Source: Pseudoalteromonas flavipulchra NCIMB 2033 = ATCC BAA-314
Lineage (GTDB): Bacteria; Pseudomonadota; Gammaproteobacteria; Enterobacterales; Alteromonadaceae
Length of the DNA stretch: 64,000 bases
NCBI GenBank assembly: GCA_000814665.1
Contig: JWIH01000004.1
Span: 1 to 64,000, forward strand
Direction: 5' to 3'
Each line of letters begins with the position of its first letter. Position 1 is the first letter of the stretch. A program made the position numbers and the translations under genes. Shown here in pieces: positions 1 through 8,017 of this stretch. The notes beneath the pieces were generated by a model. That model was not told the origin of the DNA, ran no database searches, and was given only the letters and a program-made list of their open reading frames with translations.

Positions 1-783
<783 letters not shown>

Positions 784-896
784 ACAACGCCAAAGTGGTT
801 TAAGCGACAGAAGTTAATAGACTAAAGTAGACAAAAGAATTTAATAGCTTTTTCCGGATTTACATTGATGAGGTAGACTTCATTGATGAACAGAAT

Positions 897-1013
897 TTCC
901 TGGTGACTATAGCGTTTTGGACCCACCTGACCCCATGCCGAACTCAGAAGTGAAACAAAACAGCGTCGATGATAGTGTGGATTACCCATGTGAAAGTAGA
1001 ACATCGCCAGGGC
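897..1013 (+). rRNA. rrf: 5S ribosomal RNA
   Basis: Lies 113 nt after the 23S end. The 5' TTCCTGG and 3' CCAGGG pair as the terminal helix, and the conserved internal stretch CCCATGCCGAACTCAGAAGTG is present (split here as CCCATGCCGAA then CTCAGAAGTG). Length of about 117 nt fits 5S rRNA. It is followed at once by a rho-independent terminator, so it closes the rrn operon. Confidence 0.95.
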
Positions 1014-1023
1014 CAAATAAGAG

Positions 1024-1054
1024 AAACCCGTTGCAGTAATGCAGCGGGTTTTTT
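1024..1054 (+). terminator. rRNA operon terminator
   Basis: Hairpin with 12-nt arms (AAACCCGTTGCA / TGCAGCGGGTTT, one G-T pair), a 4-nt loop and a run of T residues, starting 10 nt after the 5S gene. Confidence 0.9.
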
Positions 1055-1155
1055 GCTATTTGGGGTAAAGCACTTCCATGTAGCATCTCCCCTTCGCGGG
1101 TCCTTGCGCTCACTTCCTCGAACTGCGAAGCGGTGCTTCGGTTTCTCGTCACCCA

Positions 1156-1258
1156 AACTCAGAAGTGAAACAAAGCAGCCGAAGGGTCGGCCCCGGTCAA
1201 TGATAGTGTGGATTACCCATGTGAAAGTAGAACATCCTACTTCGTAGCGAGCCAGGGC
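1156..1258 (+). pseudogene. degenerate second 5S rRNA copy with inserted hairpins
   Basis: From 1156 the sequence repeats the second half of the upstream 5S gene (copy at 941-1013). It matches closely through AACTCAGAAGTGAAACAAA, the GATAGTGTGGATTACCCATG stretch and GTGAAAGTAGAACATC. It is interrupted twice: about 20 nt at 1180-1199 replaces 4 nt, forming a GCCGA/TCGGC stem with its edge, and 14 nt is inserted at 1237-1250, containing a CTAC/GTAG stem. The 5' half of 5S is not recognisable; 1060-1150 carries unrelated sequence with its own CGAAGC/GCTTCG hairpin. A 5S remnant from tandem duplication, not expected to fold as 5S rRNA. Confidence 0.75.
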
Positions 1259-1268
1259 AAAATAAGAG

Positions 1269-1299
1269 AAACCCGTTGCAGCAATGCGACGGGTTTTTT
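1269..1299 (+). terminator. duplicated rRNA terminator
   Basis: Second copy of the hairpin at 1024-1054, with the same flanks (AATAAGAGAAACCCGTTGCA before, TTTTTTGCTNTTTGGGGTA after). Stem AAACCCGT/ACGGGTTT extended by TGC/GCG, then six T residues. It ends the tandemly duplicated segment. Confidence 0.8.
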
Positions 1300-1353
1300 G
1301 CTGTTTGGGGTATAGAGATTTGAGAGATATAAAACCTCGCAAGCCAATCAACA

Positions 1354-1427
1354 CATCGCGAGGTAAACTCGCTCCTACCACAGTATCAGCACAGTGCAAC
1401 ATGGTAGGAGATGGTTTACCCGCCGAT
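1354..1427. repeat. REP-like inverted pair (REPIN/BIME-type)
   Basis: Left arm 1354-1380 and right arm 1402-1426 are inverted copies: TGGTAGGAG followed after three mismatched positions by GTTTACC. The left arm read in reverse begins GTAGGAGCGAGTTTACC and continues TCGCGATG, which resembles the GTAGGAGCGAG...TCGCG repetitive extragenic palindromes known from Pseudomonas. The spacer is about 21 nt. No other copy was found in this window, so genome-wide repetition is inferred. Confidence 0.5.
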
Positions 1428-1524
1428 AGGTTGCAAGCGAGAAGCTGCTATGTGGTTTTATGCAATAAGGGCTATAAGGAAGGGTCAATTAACGATATGA
1501 TGGGCTAAAAACCGGGGATTTAGC

Positions 1525-1710
1525 GTGTCATTTCATTTAATTGCACTGTTGGTAATATTTGCATTGTTTGGTACTTCAGCCACTTACTTAATTCGCTTTA
1601 TGTATAGCTATTGGATTAAGAAGCAGCTTGAAGTGAAGTACATTATTAATGCGAGTATTTGTGCGCTGTTAGTGATGGTGATCTCAGTGATCAATGAGCT
1701 TATCCGATAA
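1525..1710 (+). CDS. small putative membrane protein, 61 aa
   Basis: GTG start preceded by a GGGGA purine stretch about 8 nt upstream. The protein is almost all membrane: hydrophobic segments at about residues 3-23 and 41-57, joined by a short basic loop (YWIKKQLEVKY). No family recognised. It stands alone after the rRNA operon and converges on the lipoprotein pair; its stop is 17 nt from the end of the 1728 gene. Could be a chance ORF, but the start signal and hydrophobic pattern favour a real gene. Confidence 0.5.
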   Translation: MSFHLIALLVIFALFGTSATYLIRFMYSYWIKKQLEVKYIINASICALLVMVISVINELIR

Positions 1711-1727
1711 CCTGAGTGCTCATCAGT

Positions 1728-2108
1728 CTATAGAGGCACAGCCTGACAGGTATGGGCAATACATAGTGTTTGTATTGGCATCACAGGTTCACAGCTAACC
1801 GCTGGCGCTTTTCCTTTGTTATTCAGCTTTTCTTGCTCTGTAATGGCGCTAACGACAGCTTCTACATCTTGCTCATCAGTATGCTTCGTTGAATAGATCA
1901 GGTATTCTCTTGGTCCACCACAGGTTAATCGCTCACCTACTCCAATTACTTTACACTGATAGCTTGCATCACATCCTATATTTGCTCTTATATCGCTGAG
2001 TGTATGCGCAGTATTAGAGCGACTTGCTGCATCGCCTGATGTCATTTCACAGCCAGATAACGCCGCAATTAGTGTGCCGATGCAAGCGAGAGAAATAGCT
2101 AACTTCAT
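1728..2108 (-). CDS. lipoprotein with conserved CKVIGVG/CGGP domain, copy 2
   Basis: 126 aa. Signal peptide with lipobox at about residues 15-20 (ALSGC), so a predicted lipoprotein. The mature part holds the pattern C-D-x3-Q-C-K-V-I-G-V-G, then T-C-G-G-P, Y-L-I-Y-S-T, and two further cysteine pairs near the C-terminus (CEPV, CIAHTC), suggesting several disulphides. The gene lies 8 nt downstream of a clear paralogue with the same pattern, so the two form one transcription unit. The function is unknown; I recall the cysteine-rich QCKVI...CGGP pattern in many small exported proteins of marine gammaproteobacteria. Confidence 0.8.
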   Translation of the reverse strand: MKLAISLACIGTLIAALSGCEMTSGDAASRSNTAHTLSDIRANIGCDASYQCKVIGVGERLTCGGPREYLIYSTKHTDEQDVEAVVSAITEQEKLNNKGKAPAVSCEPVMPIQTLCIAHTCQAVPL

Positions 2109-2116
2109 TATTGCCT

Positions 2117-2617
2117 CTAGTATGTAGGACGACTATTTTCTAGTTTAACACACTTATTTTCAACGCATTGTGTTGCGGGTTCAATTAAATGCTGACAGAT
2201 ACTCATCATCTGATTTTGCATATTATAGGCGCGCTCTAATGTAGTAATTTGCTCCGCTAACTGCTTAACTTGGGCCTCATCTGCTGATCTTGTTGAATAC
2301 ACTAGATAAGAAGAGGGGCCACCACAGGCACGATCGCCAACAGCAATGACTTTACACTGGGTATCGTTATCACAGCTTTTGTCGGCCACCACGCTTTCCA
2401 ATGACTGTTTATGGGTTTTGATGTCAGAGGTATCGAGCTTTTTACCATCTTGTTGAATAGGTAAGCTTGCTTCTTTTGATTCTTTAACTTCGGTGTGCTT
2501 TTCGCTTACAGTTTTGGTTTCCTGTGCTTTTTGTTCTGTGGTTTCTTTTTTAGTTACTTCTTCTTGGCAACCAAACAGCAAAAAGGTTGCAAGTAAAGTG
2601 GGGATCATCTTGTTCAT
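2117..2617 (-). CDS. lipoprotein with conserved CKVIAVG/CGGP domain, copy 1
   Basis: 166 aa. Start has an AGGAGA ribosome site. Signal peptide with lipobox LLFGC (Cys17), then a strongly charged Lys/Glu/Thr linker (about residues 20-70) that probably spans the periplasm. The C-terminal domain matches the downstream neighbour: C-D-N-D-T-Q-C-K-V-I-A-V-G, A-C-G-G-P, Y-L-V-Y-S-T, then paired cysteines CQH and CVENKC. The linker is absent from the paralogue, so the two differ mainly in reach from the membrane. Function unknown; the tandem arrangement suggests duplication followed by linker gain or loss. Confidence 0.82.
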   Translation of the reverse strand: MNKMIPTLLATFLLFGCQEEVTKKETTEQKAQETKTVSEKHTEVKESKEASLPIQQDGKKLDTSDIKTHKQSLESVVADKSCDNDTQCKVIAVGDRACGGPSSYLVYSTRSADEAQVKQLAEQITTLERAYNMQNQMMSICQHLIEPATQCVENKCVKLENSRPTY

Positions 2618-2724
2618 TATATGCTCTCCTAATGTTTGCTAATTAAACTACGCAAGTCCTTAAGGAATAGCAAGCTCTGCAGCCTGCATACACTATATGT
2701 GATCGCAGGCTGTGAAGGACAGCG

Positions 2725-4101
2725 TTATAGACCGCCTTTGGTGAGTTTGTGTGGATCGAGTAATGATTGGAGCTCCTCTTCACTCAGATCGGTTTGCTCG
2801 GCAGCGACCTCTATGATTGGGCGCCCTTCTTTGTAGGCAAGCTTGGCAATTTGTGCTGCTTTTTCATACCCGATCACAGGATTTAATGCGGTAACTAAAA
2901 TCGGGTTTTTAGCCAGTGCCTTTTGAATATTCTGCTCATTCACCTTAAAGCTTGAAATAGCTTTGTCCGCAAGTAGCCTCGCGGTATTTGAGAGGATCTC
3001 AATGCTTTGCAAAATATTTAATGCAATCACCGGCAGCATAACATTCAGCTCAAAATTGCCAGACTGGCCTGCAACACTAATCGTTGCGTCATTACCTATC
3101 ACTTGAGCACTGGCCATTGCAGCCGCTTCTGGAATAACTGGGTTTACTTTACCTGGCATGATTGAAGAGCCTGGCTGTAGCGCCTCAAGCTCGATTTCAC
3201 CTAGGCCAGCAAGCGGTCCTGAATTCATCCAGCGCAAGTCATTGGCTATCTTCATTTGTGCTACTGCAAAGGTTTTAAGTTGGCCTGACAGTCCCACTAT
3301 CGCGTCTTGTGAGCCGATATGATAGAAAAAGTTATTGCCTTTACTGAAACGGATCCCGATGTTAGTGCTCAGGTTTTGGCTAAATAATTTAGCGAACTGA
3401 GGATCGGCATTAATACCTGTGCCTACCGCTGTTCCACCTTGACCTAACTCGTAAACTTTTTCTAAGGAATGAACAATGCCCTGACAGGCGTTATCTACTT
3501 GCGCTTGCCAGCCACTTAATGTTTGTGCAAAGGTCACCGGCATTGCATCCATCAAGTGCGTCCGACCAGTTTTAACGTGATGACCAACTTGCTCTGCTTT
3601 TTGTTCAATACTACTAGATAAGTGTTTTAGTGCTGGCAGAAGGTCATACACTGCTGTGATTGCACTACTCACGTGAATCGCTGTTGGGATCACATCGTTT
3701 GAGCTTTGGCCCATGTTAACGTCATCATTAGGATGAATTGCGACACCGCTTAATTCAGTCGCCAGCGTGGCGATCACTTCGTTGGCATTCATGTTTGAAC
3801 TGGTACCAGAGCCAGTCTGAAAGACATCTACCGGAAATTGATCTAAGTGTTTGCCATCAATGAGCTGCTGACAGGCACTCACAATTGCTTTTGCTTTATC
3901 ACTTGATAGATGGCCAAGGGATTGATTGGTTTCAGCTGCGGCTTGTTTGATATAGGCCAATGCTTTGATAAAGCTACTTGGCATTGTGATCCCGCTAATA
4001 GGAAAGTTATTTACAGCGCGTTGTGTTTGCGCCTTGTAGAGCGCATGCTCAGGAACATCTAATGTTCCCATACTATCGGATTCTTGACGAAATGTAGTCA
4101 T
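2725..4101 (-). CDS. fumC: class II fumarate hydratase
   Basis: 458 aa, normal for FumC. Interconverts fumarate and malate in the TCA cycle without an iron-sulphur cluster. Seen: N-terminal DSMG.LDVP and AQTQRAV..FPISG, the TGSGTSSNMNANEV substrate-binding segment (about residues 95-108) and the superfamily signature GSSIMPGKVNP near residue 315. The upstream ORF ends 8 nt before its start, and both lie behind a Fur-type operator, matching the iron-responsive fagA-fumC arrangement known in Pseudomonas, where FumC replaces FeS fumarases in iron shortage. Unlike Pseudomonas, no sodA follows. Downstream in the same direction are unrelated lipoproteins. Confidence 0.96.
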   Translation of the reverse strand: MTTFRQESDSMGTLDVPEHALYKAQTQRAVNNFPISGITMPSSFIKALAYIKQAAAETNQSLGHLSSDKAKAIVSACQQLIDGKHLDQFPVDVFQTGSGTSSNMNANEVIATLATELSGVAIHPNDDVNMGQSSNDVIPTAIHVSSAITAVYDLLPALKHLSSSIEQKAEQVGHHVKTGRTHLMDAMPVTFAQTLSGWQAQVDNACQGIVHSLEKVYELGQGGTAVGTGINADPQFAKLFSQNLSTNIGIRFSKGNNFFYHIGSQDAIVGLSGQLKTFAVAQMKIANDLRWMNSGPLAGLGEIELEALQPGSSIMPGKVNPVIPEAAAMASAQVIGNDATISVAGQSGNFELNVMLPVIALNILQSIEILSNTARLLADKAISSFKVNEQNIQKALAKNPILVTALNPVIGYEKAAQIAKLAYKEGRPIIEVAAEQTDLSEEELQSLLDPHKLTKGGL

Positions 4102-4109
4102 CGTTGCTC

Positions 4110-4481
4110 CTAATAAAAAGGGTTAAACTGCTGGCAGGTTTGGCACGCATCTCGCTGTAGCTTCAAAAATTGCCGTGACGAAGTATGATGATGTTTATAA
4201 AACCGTTTTAGTGCCAACAAAGGTTTAAATAATTGATCCATGCATTGTTTACGTATGGCTGTATCAACGAGTGGATCGGCAATCTGTTCTAACAGTTCGG
4301 ACAATGTATTTTTAAGATAAAGCTCTTGCAGCAGCGGGTTATTATGGCGCTCGTACCATTTCGCCATGCCTATGCCTGCCGAAATATATTCCGCAACCAA
4401 GAGCGGCGCCTCGAGTTGTGGTCGCTGGCAGTGGCGATTAAGCTTCGCACGATAAGTTTGTAATAAAGTAGCTAGCTGCAT
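4110..4481 (-). CDS. FagA-like protein upstream of fumC
   Basis: About 123 aa from the ATG at 4481. The reading frame stays open upstream to a TTG at 4544, but that extension would translate straight through the Fur-box palindrome (giving an MITIII-like segment), so the later start is chosen although its ribosome site is weak. The protein is soluble and helix-rich, with AKWYERH, a central LLEQIADPLVD..IRKQCMDQLFKPL segment and a C-terminal CQTC pair. Position before fumC and behind a Fur operator is that of Pseudomonas fagA (Fur-associated gene A), whose function is unknown. Homology is inferred from context and general pattern, not from an alignment. Confidence 0.6.
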   Translation of the reverse strand: MQLATLLQTYRAKLNRHCQRPQLEAPLLVAEYISAGIGMAKWYERHNNPLLQELYLKNTLSELLEQIADPLVDTAIRKQCMDQLFKPLLALKRFYKHHHTSSRQFLKLQRDACQTCQQFNPFY

Positions 4482-4489
4482 AAATACAA

Positions 4490-4534
4490 AACCAAACGAT
4501 GTAATGATAATGGTTATCATTACATCGTTTGGTT
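4490..4534. promoter_or_regulatory. Fur box inside a 45-bp perfect palindrome
   Basis: The centre AATGATAATGGTTATCATT fits the Fur consensus (GATAATGATAATCATTATC-like) as an inverted repeat. Base pairing continues outwards without mismatch: arms 4490-4510 and 4514-4534 are exact reverse complements (21 bp each, TGG spacer). On the minus strand a TTGAAT at 4544-4539 and AATGAT 17 nt later form a plausible -35/-10 pair, so Fur would cover the -10 and start site of the fagA-like/fumC unit. Confidence 0.82.
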
Positions 4535-4637
4535 GGCAATTCAAGCTTTAGTATTCGCACTGCCAAACAATTTGTTTAGCATTCACCATAGCAGCTCACT
4601 ATGAGTCTGAAATGAATTTAAGAAAGTGTGATTGAGC

Positions 4638-4820
4638 TTAATTATAGCCGAGGAGATATTGCTGCTCTGAATGCTCTTTCTCTTGTTCTTCGAGTTGCAT
4701 CAGGTTAGCGACTTCTTGTCGGTAAGCGCGACTTTTCGTGAAGGTATTTTTACGCTTCTTCAGGACAAGTCCTTCGCTTTTAAGTTGGCTTGGCATTTGG
4801 GTGATCTCTGAAATTTTCAT
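4638..4820 (-). CDS. small charged hypothetical protein, 60 aa
   Basis: ATG at 4820 preceded by AAGAGGAGAAGCGAGC, a strong ribosome site with good spacing. The product is soluble and rich in Lys, Glu and Gln, with a basic middle (LKKRKNTFTKSRAYRQ) and an acidic, probably helical C-terminal half (LMQLEEQEKEHSEQQ). No family recognised and no neighbour gives a clue: it lies between the fagA-like promoter and a divergent methyltransferase gene. A longer overlapping frame at 4780-5007 on the same strand lacks a comparable start signal. Confidence 0.5.
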   Translation of the reverse strand: MKISEITQMPSQLKSEGLVLKKRKNTFTKSRAYRQEVANLMQLEEQEKEHSEQQYLLGYN

Positions 4821-4986
4821 GCTCGCTTCTCCTCTTAGTACTCTTTAAACTTAGCAGAAGTTGTACCAAAATAAATTTCTTTTCTAATTTTAATTGCTTA
4901 GTGGAAGTTTTAGCTATTTGCCTTGCAATTGAGATAAATTCTTGCCTCAATGAGGCGCATAAATCGATCAAAATAGTGCAAACGAG

Positions 4987-5577
4987 ATGACAAAACCTTA
5001 CTCTCAAGCGTGTGAAAACAATAAACAGCCAATATTAGAAAAGCTCACTCCCTATCTAAATAAACCTTTGGAAGTGTTAGAGGTAGGCTCTGGTACGGGT
5101 CAACATGCGGTGCACTTTGCTGCGGCGTTACCGCATTTAACGTGGCAGACGGCGGACAGGGAGGTTAATCACGCAGGCATTCAAGCGTGGCTTGATGACG
5201 CCGAGTTAGAAAATGCTTTACCGCCATTGGCGCTAGACTTGTACCATGGGTGGCCTGTTAATCAGCGGTATGATGTGATCTATACCGCTAATACCTTGCA
5301 CATTGTGTCATCAACACTCGTTGAGCGCTTAATCGCAGGAGCTGGACGACACCTTAAAGAAAGCGGCTATCTGATAGTTTATGGGCCGTTTAATTATCAG
5401 GGTGAATTTACCAGCGAGAGTAACCGAGAGTTTGATGCATATTTAAAATCGCAAGACAAAGAAAGTGGTATTCGCGATCAAGAATGGGTATTGGCGCTTG
5501 CGGCAGAGCAAGGACTTACACTACAGCAAGACTATGCGATGCCGGCTAATAATCGCTTATTGGTGTTTAAACGGTAG
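4987..5577 (+). CDS. DUF938 (UPF0585) SAM-dependent methyltransferase
   Basis: 196 aa, the usual length for DUF938 proteins. Class I methyltransferase fold: motif I LEVGSGTGQH around residues 31-41, acidic loop TADRE at about 55-59, and the YDVIYTANTLHIVS motif at about 95-108, which is typical of the family. Substrate unknown. No obvious operon partner: the start is 166 nt from the divergent 60-aa gene, and the stop overlaps the convergent FemAB-like gene by 21 nt. Family assignment is firm, biochemical role is not. Confidence 0.9.
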   Translation: MTKPYSQACENNKQPILEKLTPYLNKPLEVLEVGSGTGQHAVHFAAALPHLTWQTADREVNHAGIQAWLDDAELENALPPLALDLYHGWPVNQRYDVIYTANTLHIVSSTLVERLIAGAGRHLKESGYLIVYGPFNYQGEFTSESNREFDAYLKSQDKESGIRDQEWVLALAAEQGLTLQQDYAMPANNRLLVFKR

Positions 5578-6687
5578 TTTTGCTTGGCACTCGGTAAAGT
5601 AATGCCCGAGTGCGTCTGCTTCGCGCTTGGTAAAATCCTCAAGCGCGTGTTGAAAGTCAGGCTGAAATAAGCGGTGATACGATTGCCTCCACACCGGCTC
5701 AAAACCCCTCACTAACTTGTGCTCGCCTTGAGCTCCCGCGTCAAAGACAGCAAGCTGATTAGCAATGGCGTACTCTATGCCTTGATAGTAACACAGCTCA
5801 AAATGCAAAAAGTCGTAACTATCCTCAATTGCGCCCCAATAGCGACCATACAAGGTATCACCATCCACAAGATATAAACTGGTGGCAATAATTTCGTGGT
5901 TTAAGTAAGCGCAGCAAAGAAGAAGCTTATCTGGCATTGAGGTGATAACTTGCTGAAAAAAGTCGCGAGAGAGATAGCCGTGGTGCCGCGAGCGTTTAAG
6001 ATAGGTGAGCTGGTAACTGAGAAAAAAGGCATCAAGTTGTGCTGTGCTTATTTCTCTGCCAACAGTCCAGCTTATGTTAATACCCTGGGCAGTCACAGCT
6101 TGGCGTTCTTTCATGACCATTTTACGCTTTCTTGATGTGAGTCGTGCGAGAAAATCATCGAACTCGGCGTAACCTTGATTATGCCAATGAAATTGCACAT
6201 TGCGGCGCATCGTTAAATGACTCTGAGTGAGAAAATCGCTTTCACGACAAAAGTTTATATGGACTCCACTAATGCCTAGTTGGGCGAGGCTCGTGAGCGT
6301 AGCGTCAATATATTCAAGCAAGCAAGAAGATAGACGTTTCGTTAATATTCTTGGTCCTTGAGTTGGCGTAAAGGGGACGCCACACAGCCATTTCGGATAG
6401 TAATCTAATCCATGGCGCTCGTAGGCTTCAGCAAAAGCCCAATCAAAAATGTACTCGCCATAAGAGTGCGATTTTATATAGCCTGGTAAAATGGCAATCA
6501 ACTCGCCTTGGCGTTCAATCATTAGGTGATGCGGTATCCAGCCAGTCTCTTTGCTGGTGCAGCCGCTCAACTCTAATGCAAGCAGCCACGCGTAGCTCGT
6601 AAATACATGTGATGGTGAAACACAGTCCCACTGTGCTTCTGTCACTTCAGTTAGAGAATGAATAAACCTGTGTTGGTACTCAGTCAT
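5557..6687 (-). CDS. FemAB-like (PF04339) GNAT-fold protein
   Basis: 376 aa from the ATG at 6687; the frame stays open further upstream, but this start gives MTEYQHRFIHSL, as expected for the family, and overlaps the preceding stop by 8 nt. Recognised as the peptidogalycan biosynthesis/recognition family (DUF482) from PHHLMI..GELIAILPGYIKSHSYGEYIFDWAFA in the first 110 residues (split here for length), G.HINFCRE near 175, LTSRKRKMVMKER near 210 and the C-terminal FDAGAQGEHKLVRGFEP. The family has a duplicated N-acetyltransferase fold and an unproven aminoacyl- or acyl-transfer role. Translational coupling to the secreted hydrolase upstream suggests co-expression. Confidence 0.88.
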   Translation of the reverse strand: MTEYQHRFIHSLTEVTEAQWDCVSPSHVFTSYAWLLALELSGCTSKETGWIPHHLMIERQGELIAILPGYIKSHSYGEYIFDWAFAEAYERHGLDYYPKWLCGVPFTPTQGPRILTKRLSSCLLEYIDATLTSLAQLGISGVHINFCRESDFLTQSHLTMRRNVQFHWHNQGYAEFDDFLARLTSRKRKMVMKERQAVTAQGINISWTVGREISTAQLDAFFLSYQLTYLKRSRHHGYLSRDFFQQVITSMPDKLLLCCAYLNHEIIATSLYLVDGDTLYGRYWGAIEDSYDFLHFELCYYQGIEYAIANQLAVFDAGAQGEHKLVRGFEPVWRQSYHRLFQPDFQHALEDFTKREADALGHYFTECQAKLPFKHQ

Positions 6688-7954
6688 TGTGGCCGTCAAA
6701 AAATGCGAGCAGTGCTTGCTCAAAGTTGCTGTAATCAGGGTTAAACGTGATCCGCGCAAGAGCGGTGTATTGCGTCATGCTTTTCTCGTGACGCTCGCCA
6801 AAATGGACGGTTTTACCTGTGCGGCAGTTAATGAAGGCTTGGTCTTCTAAGTGGTAACTGGTGCAATTACGATAAGGCCCTTTGCTGCCGTAAAAAATAT
6901 GTTCAGGTGGCTGCAAAATACCAATATGAGACATATCGACAATGTTGTCGGCTTTCACGCTCCGATAATTCACACCTTGCTTAGTCGATGGCGTTTCCGA
7001 GTAGATAAATTGGGTCAATGTTGATTTAGGTTGCCATTTTTCTAGCAGCTTTGCCGTTGCATGATTGTCTATGGTGGTATCGACATCGCTATAGCTGATA
7101 AACATCGGTACATCTGGCAAAGTGGTGAGTGATTTGAGTGGCGCCATAGCCTGATGGGCTAACGTTGCGCCATGCCATGGGAAAGATTCATATTTGGCGA
7201 AATCCAAATCGGCGTCTTCATCTATCCAATTGACAAATGGCACGTAATCAATCCATTTGGCTAGCCAACCGTTCTTATTATGTGGTTCTGTGGCGGGTGA
7301 GATAAGTGCAACAGAGCCTAAATTATTGGGCTTGTGCTTCGCTATGCTACTCAGCACCATGGCGGCACCAGTGGAGTAACCAAGTACGGAAAAATGCTTA
7401 AAATCTTGGCTCGTCTGTGCGATGGCATAATCCGTATGGGTTTGCCAATCGTCAATATCAACTTCGGTTAAATCGCTTGGTGCAGTCGCGTGGCCTGGCA
7501 GTAACATGGTTCTGACATTGTATCCCGCTTCATAGAGCGCTGCCGCAAGGTAGTGAAAAGTAAAAGGAGAATCGGTCAGACCATGGATAAGTAAAATGGC
7601 GTGATCTTTGTTGTCATGCTCAAGTGAAAATGGCGCGATTAAGTCACTTACCTTGGGGGTTGTCAGATTGAGTAATGTTGCAGTGGGTGTCATTAACGGG
7701 CATGGCAGTGTAGCGCGGGGATTGCGGCTTTCAATAATTTGCTTGGTAGAACGAATATAATCGTTATAGTTTTTTATATTCCCTACATCGACGGTGACGG
7801 GGCCTTTATCGATTGCTTCGCGGAATAATCCCGACGCTTTGCTCTTGGTGAATAGCGACATATCACTCACTTGGGTAACACAGTCTTGTGCGATGACCAA
7901 AGGTGAGGCAAGCAGGCTAAAAGCAAATACTGTGGAGGTAAGGTAGTGGCGCAT
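6680..7954 (-). CDS. exported alpha/beta hydrolase
   Basis: 424 aa with a signal peptide (about residues 1-22, cleavage near VIAQ-DC). Alpha/beta hydrolase fold: oxyanion segment LLIHGLTDSPF near residue 123, nucleophile elbow GYSTG with Ser near 194, and candidate acid and histidine SDVDTTID and DMSHIGI towards the C-terminus. Four cysteines (C-x-T-Q start, PCPLM, RNCTSY, NCRTG) could make periplasmic disulphides. Looks like an esterase or lipase of the serine aminopeptidase S33/monoacylglycerol lipase type; substrate unknown. Upstream of and overlapping the FemAB-like gene. Confidence 0.85.
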   Translation of the reverse strand: MRHYLTSTVFAFSLLASPLVIAQDCVTQVSDMSLFTKSKASGLFREAIDKGPVTVDVGNIKNYNDYIRSTKQIIESRNPRATLPCPLMTPTATLLNLTTPKVSDLIAPFSLEHDNKDHAILLIHGLTDSPFTFHYLAAALYEAGYNVRTMLLPGHATAPSDLTEVDIDDWQTHTDYAIAQTSQDFKHFSVLGYSTGAAMVLSSIAKHKPNNLGSVALISPATEPHNKNGWLAKWIDYVPFVNWIDEDADLDFAKYESFPWHGATLAHQAMAPLKSLTTLPDVPMFISYSDVDTTIDNHATAKLLEKWQPKSTLTQFIYSETPSTKQGVNYRSVKADNIVDMSHIGILQPPEHIFYGSKGPYRNCTSYHLEDQAFINCRTGKTVHFGERHEKSMTQYTALARITFNPDYSNFEQALLAFFDGHND

Positions 7955-8017
7955 AGTCGGTCCTTATGAGCATAAAATCACATGCAGTATAGCGAGAACA
8001 GATGACGATAAAAATGG

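Noticed and set aside
1156-1258. Second functional 5S rRNA gene
   Set aside because: The 5' half is not recognisable and two insertions disrupt the rest.
944-1402. Open frame of 152 codons on the minus strand across the 5S copies
   Set aside because: It contains the same translated stretch twice only because the 5S segment is duplicated; no ribosome site and no protein similarity.
2680-2712. CAGCCTGC/GCAGGCTG inverted pair after fumC as a terminator
   Set aside because: The loop is long (about 17 nt) and no T run follows on the minus strand.
4482-4544. Upstream TTG start for the fagA-like gene
   Set aside because: The extension would translate the Fur-box palindrome; a start inside the operator is unlikely.
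4780-5007. 75-codon minus-strand frame overlapping the 60-aa gene and the methyltransferase start
   Set aside because: No ribosome site, and it overlaps two better-supported genes.
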